A DNA stretch of 64,000 bases from Halalkalibacillus sediminis (GTDB lineage Bacteria; Bacillota; Bacilli; Bacillales; Alkalibacillaceae). The DNA lies in NCBI RefSeq assembly GCF_002844535.1, contig NZ_PJNH01000003.1, positions 434,001 through 498,000 on the forward strand, read 5' to 3'. A program made the translations under genes and the position numbers. Shown one piece after another: positions 23,639 through 31,510 of this stretch (the stretch's first letter is position 1; the number at the start of each line of letters is the position of its first letter). Under the pieces are notes generated by a model that saw only the letters and a list, made by a program, of their open reading frames with translations, did no database searches and was not told the origin of the DNA.

Positions 23639-23806
23639 GTTCCGTTAAATCTGGAATAGGTATAGTTAATTTCTAGATGGGTTCGGACAAATCTCCGATA
23701 GGTTCCGTTAAATTTAGAATTGGTTCGGATAACACCTGAATAGGTGCAGTTAAACTCAGGATAGATTCGGTTAAATCCCAGATAGATTCAGTTAACAACA
23801 AGATAG
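23639..23806. repeat. Degenerate tandem array, eight 21-bp units
   Basis: Eight consecutive units, each exactly 21 bp, start at 23639, 23660, 23681, 23702, 23723, 23744, 23765 and 23786. Each opens near GTTC(C/G)G, has a TTAAATC-like middle and closes with (G/A)AATAG or GATAG. No unit is identical to another, yet no indel breaks the register. Stops occur in the units, so this is not coding. It lies between the T-box terminator and the serS ribosome site, hence inside the serS 5' UTR. Not CRISPR: there are no spacers. Confidence 0.8.
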
Positions 23807-23848
23807 TTTTGTAAATAATATATACACGATAATAAGGAGGCCAAAATC

Positions 23849-25129
23849 ATGTTAGATCAACGTTTTTTAAGAAACAATTTTGAAGAAGTGAAAGCTAAAT
23901 TGCAAAAAAGAGGGGAAGACCTGACTGATCTAGATAAATTCCAAGATTGGGATGAGAAAAGACGTCAGTTGATCCAAGAATCTGAGGAATTGAAAGCGAG
24001 AAGGAATACAGTTTCAAAAGAAATTTCTCAAATGAAGAAAGAAAAGCAAGATGCTGATCACTTGATCAAAGAAATGCGTCAAGTGGGTGACCGCATTAAA
24101 GAGATCGATGGAGAGCTGAATGAAGTAGAAGACAAATTGAATGAATTATTGCTATCTATCCCTAATGTTCCACATGAAACAGTACCTGTTGGTGATACAG
24201 AAGACGATAATGTCGAGGTGCGTCAGTGGGGAGATATTCGCGAGTTCGATTTCGAAGCGAAAGCTCACTGGGATGTTGCCACAGACTTAGGCATAATCGA
24301 TTTTGAGAGGGCATCTAAAGTAACAGGAAGTCGCTTCGCTTTTTATAAAGGGTTAGGTGCACGTTTTGAAAGAGCTTTAATCAACTTCATGATGGATTTT
24401 CAAGCGGACCACCACGGCTATGAAGAAATGCTTCCGCCTCAAATAGTAAACCGTGATAGCTTGACGGGTACAGGTCAGCTTCCGAAGTTTGCTGAAGATG
24501 TCTTTAAATTAGAAGAGTGGGATTATTTCTTGATTCCTACCGCTGAAGTTCCAGTAACCAATTATTATCGTGATGATATTTTGGCTAATGATGATTTACC
24601 AAAGAAATTCGTTGCTTATAGTGCAAACTTCCGTTCAGAAGCGGGATCTGCAGGACGTGATACTCGAGGCTTGATTCGTCAACACCAGTTCAACAAAGTG
24701 GAATTGGTTCAATTAGTAAAACCTGAAGAGTCTTATGAGACATTAGAACAGCTTACAGGGCACGCTGAGAAGATTCTACAGCTTCTAGAACTTCCTTATC
24801 GAGTTATGAGTATGTGTACAGGGGATTTGGGCTTCACAGCTGCGAAAAAGTACGATATTGAAGTATGGGTTCCAAGCTATGATGATTTCCGCGAGATTTC
24901 TTCTTGCTCTAACTTTGAAGATTTCCAAGCAAGACGAGCTAACCTACGTTTTCGTCGCGAGCCGAAAGCGAAACCAGAATTCGTTCACACGTTGAATGGT
25001 TCTGGATTAGCGATAGGACGTACCGTGGCAGCCATCTTAGAAAATTATCAGAACGAAGATGGTTCTGTTACCATTCCGGAAAAATTACGTCCTTATATGG
25101 GGAATCTCGAGAGAATTGAAATGAAATAA
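23849..25129 (+). CDS. serS: Seryl-tRNA synthetase
   Basis: 426 aa class II synthetase with an N-terminal coiled-coil arm that grips the long variable arm of tRNA-Ser (about 25-100, very charged). The catalytic core follows, with motif 2 ([21 protein letters not shown]) and motif 3 ([11 protein letters not shown]). An AAGGAGG ribosome site precedes the ATG. Controlled by the upstream T-box. Confidence 0.98.
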   Translation: MLDQRFLRNNFEEVKAKLQKRGEDLTDLDKFQDWDEKRRQLIQESEELKARRNTVSKEISQMKKEKQDADHLIKEMRQVGDRIKEIDGELNEVEDKLNELLLSIPNVPHETVPVGDTEDDNVEVRQWGDIREFDFEAKAHWDVATDLGIIDFERASKVTGSRFAFYKGLGARFERALINFMMDFQADHHGYEEMLPPQIVNRDSLTGTGQLPKFAEDVFKLEEWDYFLIPTAEVPVTNYYRDDILANDDLPKKFVAYSANFRSEAGSAGRDTRGLIRQHQFNKVELVQLVKPEESYETLEQLTGHAEKILQLLELPYRVMSMCTGDLGFTAAKKYDIEVWVPSYDDFREISSCSNFEDFQARRANLRFRREPKAKPEFVHTLNGSGLAIGRTVAAILENYQNEDGSVTIPEKLRPYMGNLERIEMK

Positions 25130-25142
25130 TGGTCTACAATAA

Positions 25143-25172
25143 AGGAGGGGCTTTTTGTTAAGCTCCTCTTTT
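25143..25172 (+). terminator. Intrinsic terminator after serS
   Basis: Imperfect G-rich stem GGAGGGGCTT / AAGCTCCTC followed by TTTT. Confidence 0.7.
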
Positions 25173-25238
25173 AATTTCAAAAAAATACATTCATATCATT
25201 GGTTAAAAATCTAAATTATTAAAATATTTATCAAGGTG

Positions 25239-25267
25239 TTGCACGGGGTCGAATCCTGTGGTATATT
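25239..25267 (+). promoter_or_regulatory. SigA promoter of the tRNA-Ser gene
   Basis: TTGCAC, 17-bp spacer, TATATT; about 30 bp ahead of the mature tRNA. Confidence 0.75.
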
Positions 25268-25297
25268 TTTTAAGTGTCAGGCCAAAACGGCTCATAC

Positions 25298-25390
25298 GGA
25301 GGAGTACCCAAGTCTGGCTGAAGGGATCGGTCTTGAAAACCGACAGGGGTGTCAAAGCCCGCGGGGGTTCGAATCCCTCCTCCTCCTCCA
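25298..25390 (+). tRNA. tRNA-Ser (anticodon UGA)
   Basis: Class II tRNA. Acceptor GGAGGAG pairs with CTCCTCC; D arm, anticodon loop CTTGAAA with anticodon TGA, long variable arm (AGGGGTGTCAAAGCCCG) and T arm GGGGG-TTCGAAT-CCCTC are all formed. CCA is encoded. The discriminator base before CCA reads T (U73), where B. subtilis tRNA-Ser has G. It lies downstream of serS as in B. subtilis. Confidence 0.97.
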
Positions 25391-25424
25391 TTTTAATTAA
25401 TAATTGAAACTTATAAATAAACGT

Positions 25425-25456
25425 AATGGTTGCGAAAATTCGCAACCATTTTTTTT
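25425..25456 (+). terminator. Intrinsic terminator of the tRNA-Ser gene
   Basis: Perfect 12-bp stem AATGGTTGCGAA / TTCGCAACCATT, then a run of Ts. Confidence 0.9.
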
Positions 25457-25505
25457 ATTTACAAAATAATGAAGATGCATCATTAGATATAGCTAAGATA
25501 ATAAG

Positions 25506-25548
25506 AGAGACCCTATTCTCATAGAAGAATAGGGTCTCTAATTTTTTT
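25506..25548 (+). terminator. Strong hairpin between tRNA-Ser and dck (convergent)
   Basis: Fourteen-bp perfect stem (AGAGACCCTATTCT with its complement), 6-nt loop, then AATTTTTTT on the plus strand. On the minus strand it follows the dck stop but has no T-run, so it mainly acts on plus-strand read-through and may end dck only weakly. Confidence 0.75.
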
Positions 25549-26218
25549 AAGATCTCACCAAATCTCTCTTTGTCTGAATAAAGTCGCCCATTTTCTCAAG
25601 GATCGGATCGAGTGAAGATTTATCATTGAATAGATCATAGTCGTTAATGTTTACACGCATCACTGGACATGTATTGAAGTCATCGATCCAGTTTTCATAG
25701 CGGTCGTACATCTCTTTCCAATATTCGATTGGGGTTTCTTGTTCCATCTTCCGGCCTCTCGTCTTAAGACGCCCTAACACATCGTCAAATGATCCTTCTA
25801 AGTAGATCAGCAAGTCTGGATGTGGGAAGTATGGTGTCATAACCATTGATTCAAAGAGACTCGTATACGTTTCGTGATCTGTTGGAGTCATTGTCCCTTT
25901 CTCTCGGTGCATTTTAGCGAAAATTCCCGTATCTTCATAGATTGAACGGTCTTGTACAAACCCTCCACCGTATTCGAACAGTCTCTTTTGTTCTTTGAAT
26001 CGTTCAGCTAAAAAGTAAATTTGCAGATGAAAGCTCCAACGTTCGAAGTCATAATAGAACTTATCAAGATAAGGGTTTCCGTCGACTTTTTCAAAAGAAG
26101 TTCGGAAATTCAACTTGTCCGCTAACGCTTGGGTCATTGTGGATTTTCCGACCCCGACGGTCCCCGCAATTGTAATCACCGCATCGTTTGGGATGCCATA
26201 TGGATTGTTTCGAGTCAT
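25547..26218 (-). CDS. dck: Deoxyadenosine/deoxycytidine kinase
   Basis: 223-aa deoxynucleoside kinase for salvage. P-loop GTVGVGKST near 18-26, the DRS motif in QDRSIYED near 88, and the LID arginines in RLKTRGRKMEQ. It aligns better with B. subtilis Dck (YaaF) than with Dgk. Its ATG overlaps the dgk stop by 4 nt, so translation is coupled. Confidence 0.9.
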   Translation of the reverse strand: MTRNNPYGIPNDAVITIAGTVGVGKSTMTQALADKLNFRTSFEKVDGNPYLDKFYYDFERWSFHLQIYFLAERFKEQKRLFEYGGGFVQDRSIYEDTGIFAKMHREKGTMTPTDHETYTSLFESMVMTPYFPHPDLLIYLEGSFDDVLGRLKTRGRKMEQETPIEYWKEMYDRYENWIDDFNTCPVMRVNINDYDLFNDKSSLDPILEKMGDFIQTKRDLVRS

Positions 26219-26862
26219 GTCAGTACTTCTCCTTTGTGTAAATGCTTTTCAACTTCCTCTAAGATGAAATCCAAGTCTTCCTGATGCTTGATGAAATCCA
26301 AATCATCACCATTCAATCGAATGACAGGAATATGAGGGTGATTTCGTTCAAACTCTTCCATAAACGTATCATAGTCCTCTGACAATTGTTTCAGATAAGA
26401 AGGTTGAATGTTTTGTTCGACGTCCCGGCCACGTAACTTAATTCTTTCTAATAAAGTATCTAAGCTAGCATGGATGTAGATCATGATATTTGGCTTTGGC
26501 ATATCAGCCGTTAATATATGAAAGATCTTCTCGTATTTTTCAAATTGATCTGATTGAAGGGTGCGTTTCGCGAAAATCATGTTTTTCATCACATGATAGT
26601 CAGAAACGACAGGTTTTCCTTCCTTCAAGTAATGCTTCTTGATGTCTTCTAATTGCTTGTATCGATTACAGAGAAAGAACATCTCTGTCTGGAAACTCCA
26701 CTCTTCAATGTTATCGTAGAACTTCCCTAGAAAGGGGTTCTCCTCAACAATTTCTTTTAATAAGTGAAAGTAGAAGTGGGTCGCAATTTTGTTTGATAAG
26801 GACGTTTTACCAACGCCTATCGGTCCTTCTACTGCAATAAATGGCACATGTTGTTCTTCCAA
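26215..26862 (-). CDS. dgk: Deoxyguanosine kinase
   Basis: 215 aa from the chosen TTG start. P-loop EGPIGVGKTS near 12-21, SDYH in place of the DRS motif, and LID residues in RIKLRGRDVEQ. It matches Dgk (YaaG). The start is a judgement: TTG at 26862 has a CGGAGGA ribosome site 7 nt upstream, while the ATG at 26880 lies on the other side of that site and has none of its own. First gene of a two-gene dgk-dck operon. Confidence 0.88.
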   Translation of the reverse strand: MEEQHVPFIAVEGPIGVGKTSLSNKIATHFYFHLLKEIVEENPFLGKFYDNIEEWSFQTEMFFLCNRYKQLEDIKKHYLKEGKPVVSDYHVMKNMIFAKRTLQSDQFEKYEKIFHILTADMPKPNIMIYIHASLDTLLERIKLRGRDVEQNIQPSYLKQLSEDYDTFMEEFERNHPHIPVIRLNGDDLDFIKHQEDLDFILEEVEKHLHKGEVLT

Positions 26863-26981
26863 AATAAGTCCTCCGTTCATTAGCGAAAGTCATTCTCTCA
26901 TGATATCAAATTTTCATTAGTTATTGGACAAATTCCAACATATTTCTTGAATTTATATAAAAAAATTATTCGCATACCTAT

Positions 26982-27008
26982 ACACTTTTTAATCCTCTAC
27001 ATAGTTTA
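26982..27008 (+). promoter_or_regulatory. Candidate SigK promoter of the coat-protein gene
   Basis: AC at 26982, 16-bp spacer, CATAGTTTA at 27000-27008, matching the SigK pattern (AC ... CATA---TA). It fits late mother-cell expression of a coat protein. Confidence 0.5.
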
Positions 27009-27040
27009 TATTAACGACAAAAAAAAGAGGTGAAATTAAA

Positions 27041-27613
27041 ATGTTTGAAGAAGAATTCGATAAACACAGAGACGATTGTAAAAACAGCAAATGTGTCTGT
27101 AAGCAAGTGAAGAAAATTGCAGAGGCACAAGATGCAGTAGCTGGCACAGGTGACTGTGACGTCAGCTGTAAGCAGTCGATTAGAGACCTAGTATCTCCAA
27201 CGACTACTAGTGGTAATGATACGATTCCTTTCATCCTATACTGCAAATGTAAACCATTCATTGGTAGTGGGGTGATCCAAGGAACTACAAGTAATAACGG
27301 TGGAACTCGTCCGGCTTTTACCTGTATCCAAACACCGATCTACCGCGTTAAGAAGGTAGATAAGGATTGTTGTGCTACACTCGAATTGTTACTACCGGTT
27401 TCAATGGGTGGTGGTACTCCAGGACCAAGAGAAGATACAGTATGTAGCTACTTCCCTGGTGAAGCAATTGCAGCATTTCAAAGAACAGGTATTTGTATCA
27501 AAGTCGACCTATGTGACTTCACAGCAATTTCTTGCTTAGATCCTGTCCGTGCGCGCTCGGTAGCAGATTTTAATATGGGTGCTATGGGTAGAAGCTCTCA
27601 CAAAGAGGATTAA
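27041..27613 (+). CDS. Spore coat/exosporium protein, CotY/CotZ (ExsY) family
   Basis: 190-aa, Cys-rich protein (about 16 Cys). N-terminal KCVCKQVKKIAEAQDAV, LYCKCKPFIG, and C-terminal CIKVDLCDFTAISCLDPV are landmarks of the CotY/CotZ/ExsY family, which self-assembles through disulfides in the outer coat or crust. It sits alone with its own terminator, near dgk, and not in a cot cluster. CotY and CotZ cannot be separated here. Confidence 0.9.
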   Translation: MFEEEFDKHRDDCKNSKCVCKQVKKIAEAQDAVAGTGDCDVSCKQSIRDLVSPTTTSGNDTIPFILYCKCKPFIGSGVIQGTTSNNGGTRPAFTCIQTPIYRVKKVDKDCCATLELLLPVSMGGGTPGPREDTVCSYFPGEAIAAFQRTGICIKVDLCDFTAISCLDPVRARSVADFNMGAMGRSSHKED

Positions 27614-27621
27614 TATCCCTG

Positions 27622-27653
27622 AAAACTGGTGTCTTCGGACGCCAGTTTTTTTA
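27622..27653 (+). terminator. Intrinsic terminator after the coat gene
   Basis: AAACTGGTGTC / GACGCCAGTTT stem closed by a TTCG tetraloop, then Ts. Confidence 0.9.
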
Positions 27654-27784
27654 TTTGAACTTTTTTAAGTTTTTCTTTATTGTTAATCTGTAATGCCCCC
27701 TCGTAAATCATTTCAAAAAAATTAATGTGCCATAGCATGGAATCAACCACCGAAGGGAAATATAAAAAAATCCTATTTTGATGT

Positions 27785-27813
27785 TTGACATTATACCTAT
27801 GGGGGTATATAAT
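27785..27813 (+). promoter_or_regulatory. SigA promoter overlapped by a CstR-type operator (operator 1)
   Basis: Consensus TTGACA-17-TATAAT. The spacer holds ATACC-TATGG-GGGTAT (27793-27808), a CsoR/CstR-like dyad. Repressor binding would block RNA polymerase directly, giving autoregulation of the repressor gene. Confidence 0.75.
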
Positions 27814-27881
27814 ACAAATGTAAGATCAAAACAGACACCAAATAAATCGTGTTCAGAACAGTAAGGAAGGAGGCGACACCA

Positions 27882-28142
27882 ATGGAATACGATACTCAGA
27901 TAAAAAATAGAATCAAACGAATGGAAGGTCAATTACGTGGTGTTCTCCGAATGATGGAGGAAGGCCAAGATTGTAAAGACATTATCACGCAATTGTCTGC
28001 TAGTCGTACAGCGATTGATCGTACAATCGGTGTTATCGTCAGCGAGAACTTGATCGAATGTGTCCAAAACGCAAATGAAGAAGGTATAGATACTGAAGAT
28101 CGAGTGAAAGAAGCGGTAAATTTATTAGTCAAAAGCCGTTAA
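27882..28142 (+). CDS. cstR: Persulfide-sensing repressor CstR (CsoR family)
   Basis: 86-aa all-helical DUF156 protein. It has exactly the CstR thiol pair, Cys31 (GQDCKD) and Cys60 (LIECVQ). The His of copper-sensing CsoR is replaced by Asn56 (SENLIEC), so copper binding is unlikely. In Staphylococcus aureus CstR, persulfides link the two Cys and release DNA. ATG 27882 follows AAGGAGG. It heads the sulfur island and is preceded by an operator-promoter; a second operator follows it. Confidence 0.88.
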   Translation: MEYDTQIKNRIKRMEGQLRGVLRMMEEGQDCKDIITQLSASRTAIDRTIGVIVSENLIECVQNANEEGIDTEDRVKEAVNLLVKSR

Positions 28143-28155
28143 TGAAATTTAATAG

Positions 28156-28198
28156 TTGACGGCTTTTCGTTTATCGTTTAATATACCCCATAGGGTAT
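28156..28198 (+). promoter_or_regulatory. Promoter and perfect CstR-type operator (operator 2) of the tusA genes
   Basis: TTGACG (28156-28161), 17-bp spacer, TAATAT (28179-28184). The dyad ATACCCCATAGGGTAT (28183-28198) overlaps the -10 and start region. Its arms ATACCC / GGGTAT are perfect inverses. Confidence 0.75.
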
Positions 28199-28239
28199 CA
28201 AAAAATAAAACTTATTTAAAAAATTAGGAGGAATTCAGA

Positions 28240-28467
28240 ATGAACGCAGATAAAGTATTAGACGCAAAAGGATTAGCTTGCCCAATGCCAATCGTAAGAA
28301 CAAAGAAGGCAATCGATGATATCGATAGTGGCCAAATTTTAGAGGTGCAGGCAACAGATTCTGGAGCAAAAAGTGATTTGACAGCGTGGACGAAATCTTC
28401 TGGTCATGAACTTGTAGATATGAAAGAAGATGACGGCGTTTATACTTTCTATGTAAAGAAAGGTTAA
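28240..28467 (+). CDS. tusA: TusA-family sulfur carrier, copy 1
   Basis: 75-aa sulfurtransferase-fold protein with the persulfide-carrying Cys14 in the CPMP motif. TusA-like proteins relay sulfane sulfur between rhodaneses, DsrE proteins and dioxygenases. AGGAGG ribosome site. Differs from copy 2 at two residues (Lys10 versus Thr10, and Asp versus Glu in KED/KEE near the end). Confidence 0.9.
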   Translation: MNADKVLDAKGLACPMPIVRTKKAIDDIDSGQILEVQATDSGAKSDLTAWTKSSGHELVDMKEDDGVYTFYVKKG

Positions 28468-28534
28468 GTTATTAGGTTTAAAAAAGAATCAAACGTGATA
28501 CAAAAATAATAGAACAACTTAGGAGGAATTTAAA

Positions 28535-28762
28535 ATGAACGCAGATAAAGTACTAGATGCAACAGGATTAGCTTGCCCGATGCCAATCGTAAGAACGAAG
28601 AAAGCGATCGACGATATCGATAGTGGTCAAATTTTAGAAGTGCAAGCAACAGATTCTGGAGCAAAAAGTGATTTGACAGCATGGACGAAATCTTCTGGTC
28701 ACGAACTTGTAGACATGAAGGAAGAAGATGGCGTTTATACGTTTTATGTAAAGAAAGGCTAA
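28535..28762 (+). CDS. tusA: TusA-family sulfur carrier, copy 2
   Basis: 75 aa, 73 of 75 residues identical to copy 1, with Cys14 in CPMP. The DNA differs mainly at third positions and the TTAGGAGGAATT leader is also duplicated, so this is a tandem gene duplication kept similar by recent origin or gene conversion. The 67-bp gap has no terminator, so one transcript likely covers both. Confidence 0.9.
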   Translation: MNADKVLDATGLACPMPIVRTKKAIDDIDSGQILEVQATDSGAKSDLTAWTKSSGHELVDMKEEDGVYTFYVKKG

Positions 28763-28780
28763 AATTTTTTCGCATATCTT

Positions 28781-28796
28781 ATACCTATACCGGTAT
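28781..28796 (+). promoter_or_regulatory. CstR-type operator 3, ahead of the dsrE gene
   Basis: ATACCTATACCGGTAT, arms ATACC / GGTAT. It implies an internal, CstR-controlled promoter for the downstream genes; the -10 may be TAATAT at 28800, with a poor -35. Confidence 0.6.
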
Positions 28797-28822
28797 GAGT
28801 AATATATAAGGAGGTTTCTCAA

Positions 28823-29302
28823 ATGGCTGAGAAAAAGAAAACGAATATTATCCTCTTCAGCGGGGATTATGATAAAGCAATGGCTGCTTACATTATCGCA
28901 AATGGTGCAGCGGCGTATGATCATGACGTAACAGTTTTCCACACGTTCTGGGGATTGAACGCGTTACGTAAGGATGAAAAATTACAACCGAAGAAAACAT
29001 TCATGGAAAAAATGTTCGGCAAAATGATGCCTCGTGGCGCAGATAAGTTGCCACTATCAAAAATGCAATATGGTGGCATGGGACCGAAAATGATTAAGGC
29101 GGTTATGAAGAAGCACAACGCGATGTCATTACCAGACTTGATCGACATGGCAAAGGAACAAGATATTACAATTTTAGCTTGTACCATGACTATGGATTTA
29201 CTAGGTCTTAAAGAAGAAGAATTATTAGATGGAATTGAATACGGCGGCGTAGCAGCATATATCGCTGAAGGTGAAGACGGCGCGATCAACCTATTCGTAT
29301 AA
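28823..29302 (+). CDS. DsrE/DsrF-family protein (DsrE2 type)
   Basis: 159 aa. The DsrE fold begins KTNIILFSGDYDKAMAAYIIANGAAAYDHDVTVF. The single conserved Cys sits in ILACTMTMDLLGL (near 119). The family moves or stores sulfane sulfur with TusA. An AAGGAGG site precedes the ATG. Some databases call such proteins peroxiredoxin-like; nothing here supports a peroxidase. Confidence 0.85.
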   Translation: MAEKKKTNIILFSGDYDKAMAAYIIANGAAAYDHDVTVFHTFWGLNALRKDEKLQPKKTFMEKMFGKMMPRGADKLPLSKMQYGGMGPKMIKAVMKKHNAMSLPDLIDMAKEQDITILACTMTMDLLGLKEEELLDGIEYGGVAAYIAEGEDGAINLFV

Positions 29303-29315
29303 GGAGGCACTTATT

Positions 29316-29612
29316 ATGAAGGAAATCGATGCTAGAACGGTTCAAGAAAAATTAGACCAAGGGGAATCTTTGAACATCATTGATGTCCGTGAAGCGGAGG
29401 AAGTAGCTGCAGGGAAAATTCCTGAAGCTGACCATATTCCTTTAGGATTAATTGAATTCCGCGAGAACGAATTGGATAAGAATAAAGAGTATATCATGGT
29501 TTGTCGTTCTGGTGGACGCAGTGGAAAGGCAACCCAGTATTTGGAGAGTAGAGGTTACAATGTAACTAATATGCGCGGAGGCATGCTGGACTGGGAAGGT
29601 TCCGTGCAATAA
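29316..29612 (+). CDS. Single-domain rhodanese (thiosulfate/persulfide sulfurtransferase)
   Basis: 98 aa. The rhodanese fold has IIDVRE at 21-26 and the active-site loop CRSGGRS with Cys63. The 6-residue loop is the sulfurtransferase type, not Cdc25-like. I start at ATG 29316 after AAGGAGG, 13 bp past the dsrE stop. Confidence 0.9.
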   Translation: MKEIDARTVQEKLDQGESLNIIDVREAEEVAAGKIPEADHIPLGLIEFRENELDKNKEYIMVCRSGGRSGKATQYLESRGYNVTNMRGGMLDWEGSVQ

Positions 29613-29628
29613 TTCGGAGGGATAACGA

Positions 29629-30198
29629 ATGACTGAAATCAAAGCAGATCACGTGTTGGATGCAAAAGGTTTGGCTTGCCCGATGCCGATTGTGAAAACA
29701 AGAAAAGAAATTCAAAATCTAGATTCAGGTAATGTTTTGCTTGTAGAGGCCACAGACAAAGGTTCTACAACAGATATTAAAGCATGGGCTGAGCGCGGTG
29801 GCCACCAATACCTTGGTACCACTGAAGAAGGCGATGTATTAAAGCATTATATCCGTAAGGCTTCGGAAGAAACTTACGAGGAAAAGCATGATAAGAAAGT
29901 TGATAATGCTGGTTTAAAAGAAAAATTAGCTAGCGGAGATGTAACATTAGTGGATGTCCGCGAATCAGCAGAATATGCATTCGGACATATTCCAAATGCG
30001 AAGTCTATTCCGTTCGGAGAGCTTGAAAACCGTATGGATGAATTGAACAAAGACGATGAGATCTATGTGGTTTGCCGCACAGGTACACGTAGTGATTATG
30101 CAGCTCAATTATTGACTGAAAAAGGCTATGAAAATGTTTATAACGTTGTTCCAGGAATGAGTGAATGGGACGGCGAGGTAGAAGAATCAAATAAATAA
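29629..30198 (+). CDS. TusA-rhodanese fusion, CstA-like sulfurtransferase
   Basis: 189 aa. Residues 5-82 are a TusA domain with Cys17 in CPMP. A Lys/Glu-rich linker follows, then a rhodanese domain with LVDVRES and active-site Cys149 in CRTGTRS. The arrangement resembles S. aureus CstA, which takes sulfane sulfur from persulfides. It lies 16 bp after the rhodanese gene. It ends in an acidic tail. Confidence 0.88.
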   Translation: MTEIKADHVLDAKGLACPMPIVKTRKEIQNLDSGNVLLVEATDKGSTTDIKAWAERGGHQYLGTTEEGDVLKHYIRKASEETYEEKHDKKVDNAGLKEKLASGDVTLVDVRESAEYAFGHIPNAKSIPFGELENRMDELNKDDEIYVVCRTGTRSDYAAQLLTEKGYENVYNVVPGMSEWDGEVEESNK

Positions 30199-30245
30199 TA
30201 TTTAAGCAGTAATAAACTAACAATATACAGTAGGAGGTATATTTC

Positions 30246-31376
30246 ATGAGTATTAAGAAAATGACAGTTGAAGAACTAGGTAAAAAAGTAATTAATAAAG
30301 AGAAAGTTTTCCTATTGGATGTGCGTAATGAGGACGCATTTGAAGATTGGAAAGTAGAAAGTGATAGCTTTGAATATCTAAATAAACCTTATTTTGATCT
30401 AATGGACGGAATCGATCCAATTAAAGATGATGTACCTACTGAAACACCTGTATTAGCAGTTTGTGCAAAAGGTAACTCATCGGAATTTGTAGCAGAAGAA
30501 TTGGATGAAGCAGGCTTTGATAACATTTATACACTTGAAGGTGGTATGAAAGCTTGGAGTGAACACTTAGAGCCAGTTAAAGTTTCAGATCTAGATAACG
30601 GCGGTGAACTATATCAGTTTGTACGTCTAGGTAAAGGTTGCCTATCATATATGGTGATTTCTGGTGATGAAGCTGCAGTAATCGATGCTACTCGTATGAC
30701 AGATAAATTCATCAACTTTGCAAAAGATAAAGGCGTAACAATTAAGCATGTTCTTGATACGCACTTGCACGCAGACCATATTTCAGGTGGCCGTACAATC
30801 GCAAAAGAAACAGGCGCAACGTACTGGTTACCACCGAAAGATGCAGAAGAAGTACAATTCGATTATGAAAAACTAGTGGATGGTACCGATCTTACAATCG
30901 GTTCATCAAAAATCGACGTTCAAGCAATCTATTCACCAGGTCATACAATCGGATCTACTTCATTCATCGTAGACGAAAAATACTTGATGTCAGGTGACAT
31001 CCTGTTCATCGAATCAATCGGACGTCCTGACCTTGCTGGTAAGGCAGACGACTGGGTTGGTGACTTACGTGATACGTTGTACAAAAGATATAAAGAACTA
31101 TCAGATGATCTAGTGGTACTACCTGCACACTACTCTTCATTAGAAGAACAAAATGATGATGGTACAGTAGCTGAAAAGCTAGGCGTACTTTATGAGAAAA
31201 ACAGTGGTCTTCAAGTGAATGACGAAGAAGAATTTAGAAAAATGGTGACTGAAAACTTACCACCACAACCGAATTCTCATGATAAAATCCGTCACACAAA
31301 CATGGGTAAAGAAACCCCAGACCTTGAAGAACAACGCGAAATGGAAACTGGTCCAAACCGTTGTGCAGTAAAATAA
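30246..31376 (+). CDS. Rhodanese-metallo-beta-lactamase fusion, persulfide dioxygenase (CstB-like)
   Basis: 376 aa. The N-terminal rhodanese domain (1-110) has Cys73 in CAKGNSS. The ETHE1-type domain has HLHADH (His173, His175, Asp177, His178), His233, Asp251 and His295, a complete iron site. The product would oxidise persulfides to sulfite plus thiol. S. aureus CstB has the MBL domain first with rhodanese domains after; here the order is reversed. The C-terminus GPNRCAVK carries a lone Cys. AGGAGG ribosome site; possible separate promoter. Confidence 0.88.
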   Translation: MSIKKMTVEELGKKVINKEKVFLLDVRNEDAFEDWKVESDSFEYLNKPYFDLMDGIDPIKDDVPTETPVLAVCAKGNSSEFVAEELDEAGFDNIYTLEGGMKAWSEHLEPVKVSDLDNGGELYQFVRLGKGCLSYMVISGDEAAVIDATRMTDKFINFAKDKGVTIKHVLDTHLHADHISGGRTIAKETGATYWLPPKDAEEVQFDYEKLVDGTDLTIGSSKIDVQAIYSPGHTIGSTSFIVDEKYLMSGDILFIESIGRPDLAGKADDWVGDLRDTLYKRYKELSDDLVVLPAHYSSLEEQNDDGTVAEKLGVLYEKNSGLQVNDEEEFRKMVTENLPPQPNSHDKIRHTNMGKETPDLEEQREMETGPNRCAVK

Positions 31377-31460
31377 GCAGATTATTTGATTGAAGTGGTG
31401 GGCGTTCAGCACAAACTAGTGAGCGCCTCCCCACTTCAGAGGTTATAAATTTAATGGAAA

Positions 31461-31488
31461 GAAGGAGCTGAAAATAGCTCCTTCTTTA
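31461..31488 (+). terminator. Terminator before sulP
   Basis: Perfect GAAGGAGCT / AGCTCCTTC stem, 6-nt loop, short T-run (TTTAT). A second GC-rich hairpin (GAAGTGGTGGGCG ... GCGCCTCCCCACTTC) lies at 31394-31438 without a T-run. Confidence 0.65.
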
Positions 31489-31510
31489 TATGAAAAGGGT
31501 GGTGAAAACA

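Noticed and set aside
23639-23806. CRISPR array
   Set aside because: Units are contiguous without spacers and diverged; no cas genes in the window.
27882-28142. Copper-sensing CsoR
   Set aside because: The copper-ligand His is Asn, and the gene sits with sulfur-transfer, not copper, genes.
28240-28762. TusA duplication as an assembly artefact
   Set aside because: Copies differ at many synonymous sites and in spacing, so a collapsed or duplicated read error is unlikely.
28921-29310. 129-aa antisense frame over the dsrE gene
   Set aside because: Sense gene has a clear family and ribosome site; the antisense has neither.
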